Below are positions 35,801 to 64,000 of a DNA stretch of 64,000 bases, piece after piece. The notes under the pieces were generated by a model that ran no database searches, was not told the DNA's origin, and was given only the letters and a program-made list of their open reading frames with translations. Position numbers and translations under genes: made by a program. The stretch is from Anisakis pegreffii (taxonomy: Eukaryota > Nematoda > Chromadorea > Rhabditida > Anisakidae): positions 19,111-83,110 of the forward strand of contig JAPYMA010002596.1 in assembly GCA_035041965.1 (NCBI GenBank). The letters run 5' to 3'. The number at the start of each line of letters is the position of its first letter. Positions within the stretch are counted from its first letter, which is position 1.

Positions 35801-36719
35801 ACCTTGGATTTCAATCGTTCCATATAAACATCCTTTGCCAACTTTCCAAGTCTACCGAACCTGCTTTCCAATAGCTCTTTGAAAGAATGTATTTTTTGAA
35901 ATTTTCTCTGCATGTTTTCAATATCTGACATCACATTTGTCCATCTGTAATTTAGCATTAAAATATTCGCTGATCACTCAGATCTACACATATCAATCAA
36001 GCATTCTTAAAAGGTGGATGAAACTTAGAGGCTTTCGAGACTGATTCTTTACATAAAAACGAACGTATTGTTCACGATACGCCGTTACGTTGAGGTCTGC
36101 GTGTGTATTTTTGGTATTTTCTTGCGTAAATACGCAGAAGTGAATATCCTCATAGATCAGTTACAAGCATGGAACCCAGCATTCAGATGCTAGATCGTTG
36201 AAGAACGGAAAGTATACGATGAAAAACTCACGATTGATGGACACTCTTATTTTTGAGTCGTGATACCGTACGACTGAAATATTTGCCGATGATACCGAAT
36301 GGTGTTAATCGATCGTTTTCTGTTAGTAGACTATAGTTTATCTTCCTTTTAATTTCACGTTTCGTTACTTTTGACTTTCTTACGGTCTGACTGTCTTCAT
36401 GTTCCTCACGTGGTTTCAATAAACTCACGAAAATATTCTTCATCCCATGCGATTTGGTCAGTTCTTTTAATTTATGGAATCGCCTTGCTGAAATTGTTTC
36501 GGTCGATTAAAGAAGTGCACATCTCGTAGTGATGATTAGTACCCGCAAAAGACGTTAAATGAGTGATCGATCATCTTACCGATCAGATTTGATGTATTGG
36601 TCTGTTTGGTGCGTGCATCCATTGCATTTACGACGCATTTGGCGTGTTCGTTGAGATTCGCTGCTCGATTGCTGCATTTGAACAGCTTATTGCGGTGGAA
36701 TTCGTTCAGGTGGGTACTT
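32818..36719 (-). CDS. MLT-10-like moulting-cycle protein (DUF644 plus LSP repeats)
   Basis: MLT-10 proteins are secreted, nematode-specific proteins needed to complete moulting. In C. elegans they are made in the hypodermis. Exons chained by phase, in transcript order: 36719-36580, 36487-36232, 35944-35803, 35599-35381, 35103-34933, 34811-34644 and 33573-32818 (TGA). They encode about 617 residues. The N-terminal part shows FKCSNRAANLNEHAKCVVNA and KELTKSHGMKNIFVSLLKPR. The middle has IASPRLFSVVPDD, SIFSPSLFSLHEHGK and MPRGIDNQPLYFTKENLTEI, patterns typical of the DUF644 region. The last exon has KRHKRQ, then about 16 repeats of roughly ten residues. The first exon with the signal peptide is not proven. 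A candidate (MVITKYVALGLFMMFG with a GTAAGT donor) lies at 37779-37734, but a connecting exon in the right phase is missing. The 1,070-bp last intron contains a 792-bp transposon. Confidence 0.88.
32840..33340 (-). repeat. coding decapeptide repeats P-x-[ILV]-L-[SA]-P-x-x-[LIA]-[SN]
   Basis: The last exon of the mlt-10-like gene encodes tandem ten-residue units such as AFVLSPIVFS, STILSPVLLS, PIILSPWLFN, PSILSPHIIA, PTILSPFALS, PYVLSPIVMR, PYILSPTVLS and ALVLSPFVLS, ending with VILSPSAFS. There are about 16 units. Positions of the two prolines are the most constant. Repeats of this kind define the C-terminal half of MLT-10 family members. Confidence 0.9.
33768..34559 (-). mobile_element. hAT-like non-autonomous DNA transposon, 792 bp, inside last intron of the mlt-10-like gene
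   Basis: It has a perfect 8-bp target duplication TACTATAC at 33760-33767 and 34560-34567. Its ends are CAGTGGTTCTCCCG and ATAGAAGCACTG. A second, internal terminal motif (CTATGAGAACCACTA) ends at about 33882, so bases 33768-33882 form a complete short element at one end of the long one. It lies entirely between exons 34811-34644 and 33573-32818 and should be spliced out. Confidence 0.93.
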
Positions 36720-37733
36720 CTGAATTTGGAATCTTTTTTGAATTGAATGGATACGTGAAGCAGTTCAACTGATAGCTGTAAATGGTATAGGAGTGATACT
36801 ACATCGTAATTTTCCTGATTTTGCTAAACACAGTGATGAGGAAGGAATCGTTTGGGCTTCAAAAGGTTCAAGAAGCGACTGAAAAAACCGCCCACTCTCT
36901 CAAACGATTCAAGAAATAACGGTTTTCTTAAACAGCACCTTGAAACTCATTGTTTAGCACTATCGTTTTCCCATTACTGGCTTAACATGAAACAGCCAAA
37001 GCTCATCATAATATGAGAGTCCAGGTTCACTGATTATCGAGTTCATCTGATGATTAGCAATTAGAAATCGACCAGATTATGAGATCAGAGTGTCAAAAAG
37101 TGAAACTTATAGAGAAATTACAGAAGGATACACGAAAACCAAGTTGGAATGATTGTCAACATTGAAACAGTATCAACCGTTCGCTAGCTATCGAAGACAT
37201 TATGCTGCTGATGCTTTGCATTACCCATCGTTCAATCAGATCAACGCCCATTTTATAGCTGATCGGGATGTTGAGCTTTTTGCCGTCATAATACTGAGCT
37301 CCTGGCATTGTGTCGTGTTTATTCATCGAATCAGGGCTAGTTCCTTCGACGAATCCTTAAAGATTTCTCGCAATTTCGCATCGTTCAGCCTTATTTGTGA
37401 TATTACTTTCTGTTCATTATAAAACAATGTCTCTGGCTCAGTGTACGTGTTGGCAACATTTTTATATTGAAGAACAATCGGTTCGTGTTTGTGATGCTTA
37501 TTCCGTCTTGGAATTGTTCTCTGTGGATTGGTTTTATCAAAGTCAGCAATCAGTTCGGCTTATAATGAACCACACCAACAGTTAGGCGTAGCAATCACGA
37601 AAACAATGCCATATGCACGTATTTTCACGCACATATTTCATTAGCAACATTATAGTCTCTTAAGGCTCTCGCTCGAAATCGTGCGTTCGACGGCACGCCC
37701 GACTAAATTATTCTTCAGCCATAATCCACTTAC

Positions 37734-37779
37734 CAAACATCATAAACAAACCGAGTGCCACATATTTCGTAATTACCAT
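37734..37779 (-). CDS. candidate signal-peptide exon of the mlt-10-like gene
   Basis: The minus strand reads ATG then 15 residues, MVITKYVALGLFMM..., and a consensus donor TTTG|GTAAGT. The segment is short, hydrophobic and starts with Met, as expected of a first exon of a secreted protein. It ends in phase 1, whereas the next exon I can place (36719-36580) needs phase 2, so at least one small exon would have to lie between. It could equally be a chance match. Confidence 0.3.
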
Positions 37780-40700
37780 CGTTAGCAATATTGGTTGTGC
37801 TGTTGAAAGAGTTCTGAAACGATACGATCAAATGCTTCGTCCAAATTCGGATAAAACGCAAAAAGCACATGCATGTATTCATTGCATAAATATTGTGATC
37901 TATTGATAAAGCTAAAGTATCAACGGATGAATTGTAATAACGAAAGAAGCGATCCAGGATGCTGATTGTCTTTCAGCGAACGTTTATGCAACAGCTGAAA
38001 TGTCGCCATTAATAATAATGACAGATAACAATCGCATTTCTGAATTCAACTGTTTTTATCTTGACCACAATCATTTTTTGCTCTTTCTTTCCGATTGCGT
38101 TATTAGGTTAGTGTCGAATGAACAAAACGCATGCAAACCAAATAGAATTGACACCAATTGTATTTGGTTTCCATGCGACGTGCGTAACCATGAAGCGCTA
38201 TTCAAGTGAAAACTCACTGCAATTAGCGTTCGAATGCATCAAGTTCGTCGTTCCATTTCTGTAGCACTTCACGGCTGATTGATGCTGCACTTAACAATTT
38301 TTGCCAGTTTCCATTCTTCCACACTTATCAAATGCACACTGAGAAACGATTTGGACGTGGCAATGCGAAGGACGAACAAAAAATGGTATCAAATTAGAAC
38401 TGTCGAGAAAGTGACGATATCAAATTAAGGGCATTCAAAAAACAATATATCAGTTAATGGAATGACCTCCATTTCGATGAATGATTTATGGTACCACACA
38501 ATGTGCTTGCAGATGCATGATCGTTTGCATACTTGTGTAGGCGATAATTAATGGGTGTTATTTGCGTATTCTGTGCAACACTTTCAACGTTATCACATTT
38601 TTATGTTGCAAATGATCTCGAGGAGTGAGATCGAACGGTCTTCGATTCTAATTTAGTTTGCAAGAGTTTTTTTCATGCGATTTTATCGGGTAAAGGCTGT
38701 GCTTAACACAGACTTACATCTTACTTACAGCTAGCATGTTATGAACGGAAAAATGAGGCTGATGAACATTCAAACAGTATTTTTGTATTATCGGTGAAGA
38801 ACTATAGTTGCAAAGTAACCATGAATAGCGATTTTGTTGACAATTCTAAGCCGATTGGGTACTCCTGAAACCTTATCATGGTCATGATTGATCGAAAGGA
38901 CAAAAAATCAGCACTTGAGACCATGAAATTTCAGGATATCGACGTTGGGTTTTTGGCTAACAACTTATGCAGTATCGCCGTTTGTATTTTGATTGACGAT
39001 GCCCATTCCGAACAGATTTTGACTTTTTTTTAGATCTGTATGTGAATTTGTGCTGTCCTCTTTTCTACACAACACATCAAGCGTGACATTTCACTGTGTA
39101 TATGAAAATACTGAATGTAATACGGACAGAATTTGTTGTTTCCGTTGTATTGTTTTTTTTTCAGATATTCGAATAAATTTTTCAATAGAAATTCTCACGT
39201 CATATTTCATCTCGCATCGAGCATGTATGCCCACACGCAACATTCAATTAGCGCAATTGAAAACCAATCGCATTTTGCTAATGAGAGCAGGCTTGCGTAC
39301 TTTTTACGAGATGATCTGACCGCCAGATGAGCTTACTTCTAGAGGCATGCACACATCGCTAATGAATCTGCATCACATCAACAACACCAGTGCTAAATCA
39401 CAAATCCCACGAGTATTCGCTGTTTCGTCGTAATCTAAGAAAAATGATATCTAGTTGAAGCATGCAGTCAACTTGTGTGAGTGCCTAAACGCATGAGCAT
39501 TTTGAATGAAGTATATTAAAGCGAACAGCAGTCACGATCCTCATTCCTTTATTACTGTCAGTGGTACATCTTGCCTGAACTTTAGTTTCTTTTTTTGACA
39601 GAATAATGAACAGCATGAATAACAACTCAAGAACGTTAGTGACGCTAATCAATTATATTTTTGGTTCAGATACTCTTTATTTGATAAGTCATTCTTCGAA
39701 ACTTGATAAAGCTGTGGATAAAGCTTGAGAGCAAGCTCATCTAATAGTCGAATCCGTGACCTTATTTAAGTAGCGAATGAAATTCGAGTAAGTTTATTGT
39801 TTATTCTATGCACGTATTTCAGACCCGAGTATGATTAATAATAGTGTTCAGATGATTGATGCTCATCGATGAGTGGCAAGCAGTCAGAAGGATAGAATGA
39901 TGAATGTAAGCGTTTCGATTCAGTCCATCAAATTTTCGATTTTATTCGACAGCATGAATAATGCGTGTCACTCATTTCCGAAGAGATGTTTATTCACATA
40001 ATTATTATCATCTCAAACGATCACGATTCCAGTTTATGTTTAGTGTTGGGCTTGCTTCACTGCCTACCTCTCGAGATTCTTTGCATCCGCATATAAATCC
40101 ACTCTACGCCATTATGATCTCGGCTCTATCCACTTAAACCACCAGGATTCTTTGCTCACGTTCGTATTTGTTTCAACTGTTTAGGCAGCTCAAGAACTGA
40201 TGATCCTTCCGCCGAAAGGGATTTAGCGAACGAGTCATGTCTTATCGATGACAAAATGAGAATTTGCTGTGTTTTTGTTGATTGTGATCATTGATCATGA
40301 ATTGTGAAAGTCAGAGGTTTCGAATTATTAAATCTCTACCAAAAATTTCTTTCCGGAAATAACTTTTGATCAATAGTGATAATTTGCAACAATGCGATAA
40401 GTGACCAATGTGCCAAATTCTCTATTTGAGGATAGAATTTTGATTTATGGATTGTGCACGAACCACATACGTTAGTTTATTTTGGAAACAGAAAATTAAC
40501 CGGATTAATAAATATCCCTCAGTATATCACCATCAAATTGAACACCTTAGCCAATTTTCGAATCAGAAACGAGTGGTGCAAAGAGTACTGATTGTTGGAT
40601 GGCTGTAAATTTCGCGACTTCACTGAATTCGCTGACGATGATACTATTAAAATTGCTTAAGGTATTGGTATCTGTTCGATCTAAATGAATGAATGTAAAA

Positions 40701-43700
40701 ATTTAATTTTGTTCAGAAAAAACTCTAACTGATCCAGTCCGAATACTACCTGATTATATCTTTTATTCATTTATTCGAAAATTTGTTTCAGACGTCCGAA
40801 ATAATTCTTCCACTTCCGAACTAATCGAAAAATTGCTCCGCAGATTTCCGGTTAACTGCGTATCGCAGAACCGATAAACTTCAATTGTTATGTCCACTTC
40901 AACACGTCTCCTCAGTAAGTGTGCCGTCGTTTCCATTGATTCGCTTTGCACCGTAAATTTTCTAATTTATTCTGATCATAATTTACAATTATCTGAATTG
41001 CGTTAACCACAGTTAAGCGTTAATGAATGCTGTGCTTCATTATCGCACTGTCGCTCTTTTCATCCCTCGCTCGCGCAAACGAATTCGTTTCGAGTCTGCA
41101 ACACGTATTGCTCTCAAATTGCATCAAATGGCTGTCATCTGATTTTTTACCAGCCAAATGAACTGATGAACATTGCATTCGCCATTAGCTTTTCCATGTG
41201 GAGATGCGTTTCACTCTAAACACTACTACTTCAAATGTTGAACCTTTGCTGCACAGACATCCTTCCAACCGCAGCATGAAAGCACCAACAACTCACATAA
41301 CGCAGCCATAGCATCCTGCCGAACAGTTAAACTGAACAATTCACACTGTTCCCATCTGGGGCCCTGGTAGCGCATAAAATGATGCGAAGGTTGATGATGA
41401 AATCGTATCCAATTCACGGTTTCAATACTTCGATCCGATTGTACCAATTTTCGGGGAAATCAGGGACGGAGTCCTTGAATGAAGTTAGTTAAAAGATCAG
41501 TGGGAGAGAGGTTGGTTTGACTATTATGAAAGAGTTAGCTGTAAGATTCAGGGAATGTCTGTCTCCCATTTATGTGTCCCTCAATGTGTCAATGCAGAAG
41601 TAATCGTAGATGTAAACGATGTCGTGGTTATATTATGTGTCTGGGATGCTAAGAATGTCGATCAGATTATTTGGATGTGATGTGATGCGATGTGACACGA
41701 CGTGACGTGACGTGCGTGATGTGATGATGTGCCTTAAGGAAGCAGTATCGGAAGTCGTATTAAATGCCCAATAAAGCCACTCGCTTACTGGCATCCGTAA
41801 ACTCATTCAATTAGTAGCATCAAATAATGAGTATGATCGCATCCTATCGTCCTCTTCTCTCATTCCTCTAAACGGCGTTTGATCAGTTCGTCGTCTCTGC
41901 TCCTAATTTAGAAATCTAATTGCATTTAAGCCTCGTCTAATCAGTGTCTTCTCTTATCTTCCCTGATTATGTATTAATTCATACTCCTCGATTGCATCGT
42001 TCCGCCAGTCTAGTCAATTTTTGTCCATTATTATAATATTCATTCAAATTCAGCATTAAAATAGCAAAATGAGATCGTATTCAATCCAAACTGAGTGCTA
42101 AATGCTGTTCCAGTTGAACGAACACGAATAAGTGATCCATTGATAGAATAAACGTCTTTTGTTCCATTTCACTCAATGTTCTGCATGTCATTCTAAACTT
42201 AATGCAAGCAATTAAAATTTTCAGCTTCACAACTCATATCTTCACAATCTTCAGGGCATACTTGAACAATTTCACCATTTTACTGATATTGAAATAAAAA
42301 ACAATATCTTCTGTTGTGCTTTTCCCTTTTCCACTTGTCAACTTCGAAACGTTTCAATTAAAAGAAGCGGCGTTTAATTTTGTATTTGTGTTTAAAGTAT
42401 CGGTTCAGTTTAGTTATTGCGACAGCGCAAGCGAAATGATGGTGACGATAATGATGAGGACGATGATGAGATGTTTTTAATTAGGGAAGAACGGCTGAGT
42501 TACTTCGTTTGACGCTAAAAACCACCGGATGCATTTGAAAAAAATTGATGCAAACAGCATAACTCATTTAGAAATTCATTCTATTCGATCATCTCATTAT
42601 CGCACATATCACAATATTATCGCAGTGCACACCACCACCAACAACAACACAATTGCTGTCCGATCACCTCGCAACGCTTTTCGTTCAATCTATCTATTGG
42701 CAGTTTCCAAGTTAATGGGATACTTCCTGCTAACAATGTAAATTAAAAACGAAAACTGTTCAATGTTACATCCGATATTCGATCAAATGATTTCCTACTT
42801 AATGTCAGACATTCGAATCCCTGCACGAACATGCGCTGGTTGCACATCCGAGAGTGATGTGCACTTCAGTGCCAGCAATTCCAGTCGCAGTGTTTTGAAT
42901 CCTTCGTATCTTTTATCCAACTGCAGACTGACTACAATTGCGCATTTTGCAAATTTCCTTTGAAAAGAGATTTTCATTTGATTTCGTTCTCTTGATATGT
43001 GTATTTCCTCGACATTCAGTGAAAACTTCCCGTATTGCTTCACAACGCTAAATCGATAGGCTTCATGTCATTTTGATGTTAACATTTTTATATCTCCACT
43101 TCTACTCGAATGCATACATCGCTTATCTTCGTCATCTGCTCAGTCAGAGCAAGAATGTGCTCTGAGATTGTTTCTTCAACAACTCCAGTAACTTAATTTC
43201 TCGCATTTTGATATTGTGCCGTCGTTTTCGTTGAGATTTTGTTTGTGTTGGTGAAGGAGTGTTGAATACGTGATGAAATGCTGACTTTTGCGAGTTTTTG
43301 AGGGATTTTTCTTTGATTTTGGCACTTAAGGAAATTGATGTTTTTGAAATTGAGTTACCGGAGTGGAGAGTAGTTCCGTACCTTGCAAATTAACGATAAA
43401 AGTGGATGCTCAAGATGGAAAGTAAACGATACTTTCTTCAGTGCATTCTCGGTGAAGAGATCGTAGCTGAATAGTCGATGCGTTGATTGTGATCATTCGT
43501 GACATCTTAAAAGAACATTTGATTTCAGCGCCTAAAACTTCTCAGTGTGCATGCAAGTTCCTATGATAAGATAAGATTATGAAATTGATAAAATAAGACT
43601 ATGAAATTGGTAGGTTACGATTATCGCATATGACAGGTTGCGAAACCATTTGCCTGATTTTAAATTCACTGTGGTTGATCAGTCGAAAATGCAAATGCAT

Positions 43701-45864
43701 CATCTACTGCTAGAATGTAGATTGTTAAGTGTAGAAAACGAGCATGGATTATTGTTATTGTTATTATTGAAGTAATTTAGACAGATGGATTTCATACAGA
43801 TGTCATGTAAAAATGCAGTGAACTAGTGAAAACTTAATAGCACAATTGAACGTGATATTTTTAAGAGACGTTGCATCCATACCCTTAGCAATTTATGAAC
43901 AGAACATGTGAGCAAAGGAATGTAGTAAGTAGCATTAAGTCATCAAAAAGATGCCTTTCATTCTATTTTTTGCTCTATGAAACCTGTTTACTTATCAGTT
44001 CCAAACAAAAAGAACAACCATATGACTGTTCTTTCATTTGCAATGTTGCCTTCTGCATGTTTCGAATACCTGCATCAAGCATCTCCATTCGTTAGCATAA
44101 GACAACTTGAACAGAGCAACAACTCTAATTGGCAACTATTGATCTAACGATGCATCTATCAGGTGTGCAATTCGACTCAACTTCGCATTCAATTTCTCAT
44201 CACAAACACTTCCAAGTCCTACATGTGCAAACTAAAGTCACGAACTGAACTTTCGCATCTTTGCTTATGTTACTTGCAGAAAGTAAGCAGCACTGACATA
44301 AGTCTATACCAATGTTCGCAGCAGTTAAACGTTAGACCTGATTGTGATCGATTTTTGTGATCAACTTCATGACAAACACATCATTCTGAGCATCCAAATT
44401 CCCTGAATCGAATTCCCAATTGATTTCTTGTTGTTGGCGTTATATGAATTCGAAATCTTAAATGCGCAATACGCTTGCTGAACTTAACGCGCAATGAAGA
44501 ATGACTGCTTACAGCTTGCGGAAGGTAGTTGAAAGCTTATGAAGGCAATCAAAAAGCATCAAAAACAATTGGAGAAATGAATGCATGACTATGTCGATGA
44601 TGAATTGCTAGTTGAACATTGATTAAGAGATACTCGCAGAACAAACAAAATGCGCTTGAAAAGCCCAACAAAGCCCTAATCATAACAACAATCACCACTA
44701 ACAAAACCCAGCAAATTCATCCGCTAATTATGCACCAGTCACCACCAAATTCCAATTCAATCGCTCGCCACTATTCTATCCCAGTTCTATTAACAGCTAG
44801 CTATACACTAACCGCTGAAGCCAATCACTCGTTTCATTTCTTGTTGCATCAATAAACCAACTGCTTGAATGAACTAAAGCAAAGCAGTTGGATCGACGTC
44901 GATGCCCAGGCTCTCCTTCTGCTGTGGTGCCTTTTGGTTTTGGCTTTAAGCGATTTATGTGATTAGACTGCTGCATTCACTGATATTATGGGCTGGCGAT
45001 GTTATGTCGATTGTTTATCGTTGTCGACAACAACTTTTTTATTGCTTGAATACGGATCTTGTTGTGGTGCGCCTGGCCTGGCCTCTTCGGCACATCTTCA
45101 TATAATCGCACTTCTTTTCTTCATCCCCTATCTGCGCATATTACTTTACCCAACAAATGCTAGCTATATGTTTAAAACTAGTTGACGAGATAATGAGATA
45201 ACTATCAGATTTCTTCAGCTGTGTTGTGGAGAACCGATAGTGATTGCGCTCAAAAATAGTCTGTTTGGCTGACTTGTCAAGCAGCTTTTTGTTGGAGGAG
45301 CGTACTCGCATAAAGTTTATTCGCCAGCACTAGCACAGCAATGTTTCGTGAATGCACTTTGATTGAATTATGAAGTCTGCCTCGAATGTTCACGCTCAAA
45401 ATGACGTTCCCTACAAACAATATGCAGCGAAGCTATTGTTAAGAAATCGTTCGTGGTGTTTCTCCTTGCTTCCAGCCTCGTTCCTTTGTGACAACATCCG
45501 TAATAACCTCACTACCTACTCCCCTCAATATCAGCGTCTCACTTCGAATGTTCAAATGTTCAACCGCTAAAGAGCAAATTCCAACCAGAAGTCTTATTTT
45601 CGTCGATCGAATACTTCTCTTCAGGAATCAGTTCATGACGCTTGATTATCCTCTCCACTCCAACCAACACCAGATAACTGCAATCTATTTGAAAGGGGTT
45701 TTGTAATTTTGCAAGACTTTCTGCTGATAAACAGTGCTCATTAACAACTGCCTTCACTGCTCCCCAACAAGATGTATTTTCACAATTAATATTCTCACGG
45801 TTGCTTTAGCAGCATTCCTAAAACAACGTTTGAGCAACATCTGAGTGAGAAGACAGCATTTACA
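37780..45864. other. 8-kb gene-poor stretch, no gene supported
   Basis: Unique AT-rich sequence without local transposon copies. Two minus-strand frames at 40763-40951 and 41226-41447 look mildly coding but cannot be joined in phase. A GATGTGA-type simple repeat lies at about 41669-41730. The right part, immediately 5' of the channel gene, is the likely promoter region of nca. I see no specific site. Confidence 0.5.
41669..41730. repeat. short simple repeat of (gatgtgac/t) type
   Basis: A run of related words (gatgtgat, gatgcgat, gtgacacgacgtgacgtgac) forms a degenerate 5- to 8-mer microsatellite. It has no coding frame. Confidence 0.7.
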
Positions 45865-45865
45865 G
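45859..45865 (+). promoter_or_regulatory. candidate splice acceptor upstream of the nca start codon
   Basis: The sequence TTTACAG ends at 45865, 29 bases before the start codon at 45895. In a nematode this could be a spliced-leader trans-splice site or a cis acceptor for a non-coding upstream exon. The sequence alone cannot decide. Confidence 0.35.
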
Positions 45866-45894
45866 TGACTAAAGCGGCCGTCATATCATCTGCA

Positions 45895-63176
<17,282 letters not shown>

Positions 63177-64000
63177 TTGCTGATGTAAAATAAAGATTAT
63201 TTCTACTTTCATTCATTCTCTCTTCACTGACGGCACATATAGGCTGTAGAGAGCAGTTGAAGGATGTTACGAAGCGATGCGGTTAAAAAAGAATCTATTT
63301 CCCTAATAATGTGAACCGTTGTAATGTTTATGATGATTCATAAGTCAACTCGTGAATTTGTTGTCGCGCACCACCTAAACGACCAATTTAGCAACTCACT
63401 CATATCACTAACTCCTTGATTACATCTCATTGTCAGACTGTCAACGAAATGCCCATGGCGAATACTTCATATAAACGCATTGTTACAGAGCAGGAATGCG
63501 ATGCGATGAACAATGTTTTATCATGCACTGCAATATTGGAAATCGACGAATTGAGATCATGAAAATAATAAATGAAAGCTTGAGAATATGACAAAAACAT
63601 TCTACAGACATATGAACAATACAGATTCCACGGAGGAATTAACTTATTGTGATCTTATTCAATCAGTGATTCGAATGAATCTAAACTGGTGTTGACACAT
63701 CTAAAGTCTCAACGTAAAACAAAGCTCAGGACAAGATATAAGATTTAATCAACAATTACAATAATATTTGATTACAGCGTTTATGAAGAAATTTGAATGA
63801 GCTAACATCATCACATGGACCGAATACGATGAGACAGAATGCGAACAAGATAATTATCTTGAAACCATAATAATGATCAACAGAGCATTTCCTCAATAAA
63901 ACAATGAAATGGGCACTAAAACAATGAGGCACCATAGAGAGCAAACGACAGAATCGATTTGTGAACCACCAAACAATTCAAACACTAATATTTGTTAATA
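63177..64000. other. nca 3' flank, no gene supported
   Basis: Contains the nca 3' UTR with an AATAAA at 63189-63194. The remainder is AT-rich sequence in which I see no gene. Confidence 0.5.
63189..63194 (+). promoter_or_regulatory. AATAAA poly(A) signal of nca
   Basis: Canonical hexamer 13 bases after the stop codon, implying a very short 3' UTR, as is common in nematodes. Confidence 0.55.

Overview
The window reads as nuclear DNA of a nematode. It is AT-rich, its genes are cut into many small exons by introns of about 50 to 1,100 bp, and nearly all introns end in TTTCAG-like acceptors. It holds families that are nematode-specific or typical of worms: a MLT-10-type moulting protein, an NCA/NALCN channel, and an exc-9-like single-LIM protein. 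I do not assign a species. A chromadorean worm is likely. I rebuilt exon structures by hand from reading frame, splice sites and intron phase. Exon borders marked uncertain should be treated that way.

Layout from left to right. (1) 1-2000: minus-strand 5' part of a Cys-loop ligand-gated ion channel gene that runs off the left edge. (2) 2000-9000: no gene I can support. (3) 9011-10023: plus-strand basic/Ser-rich protein of unknown function. (4) 11199-14010: minus-strand two-PDZ-domain protein, followed by a degenerate tandem repeat at about 14225-16000. (5) 17381-19093: minus-strand HP1-type chromatin protein with chromodomain and chromo shadow domain, six exons, complete. (6) 19590-19661: tRNA-Gln(CTG). 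(7) 19.7-31.2 kb: gene-poor. (8) 31291-32228: plus-strand CRIP/EXC-9-like single-LIM protein, complete. (9) 32818-36719, possibly to 37779: minus-strand MLT-10-like moulting-cycle protein. (10) 37.8-45.8 kb: gene-poor. (11) 45895-63176: plus-strand four-domain sodium-leak channel alpha subunit (NCA-1/NCA-2, NALCN family), 41 exons. All exon phases join into one open frame of 1,869 codons plus stop. (12) 63.2-64 kb: nothing recognised.

The genes look like independent housekeeping and neuronal loci, not an operon or a linked system. What ties the window together is a family of short non-autonomous DNA transposons with CAGTGGTTCTC... inverted ends and 8-bp target duplications (hAT-like). At least eight copies or fragments are present, four inside nca introns and one inside the last intron of the mlt-10-like gene. 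I found no new multi-gene system. The most unusual structures are the composite architecture of this transposon family, the alternating two-spacing tandem repeat near 15 kb, and a duplicated intron/exon junction inside the channel gene.
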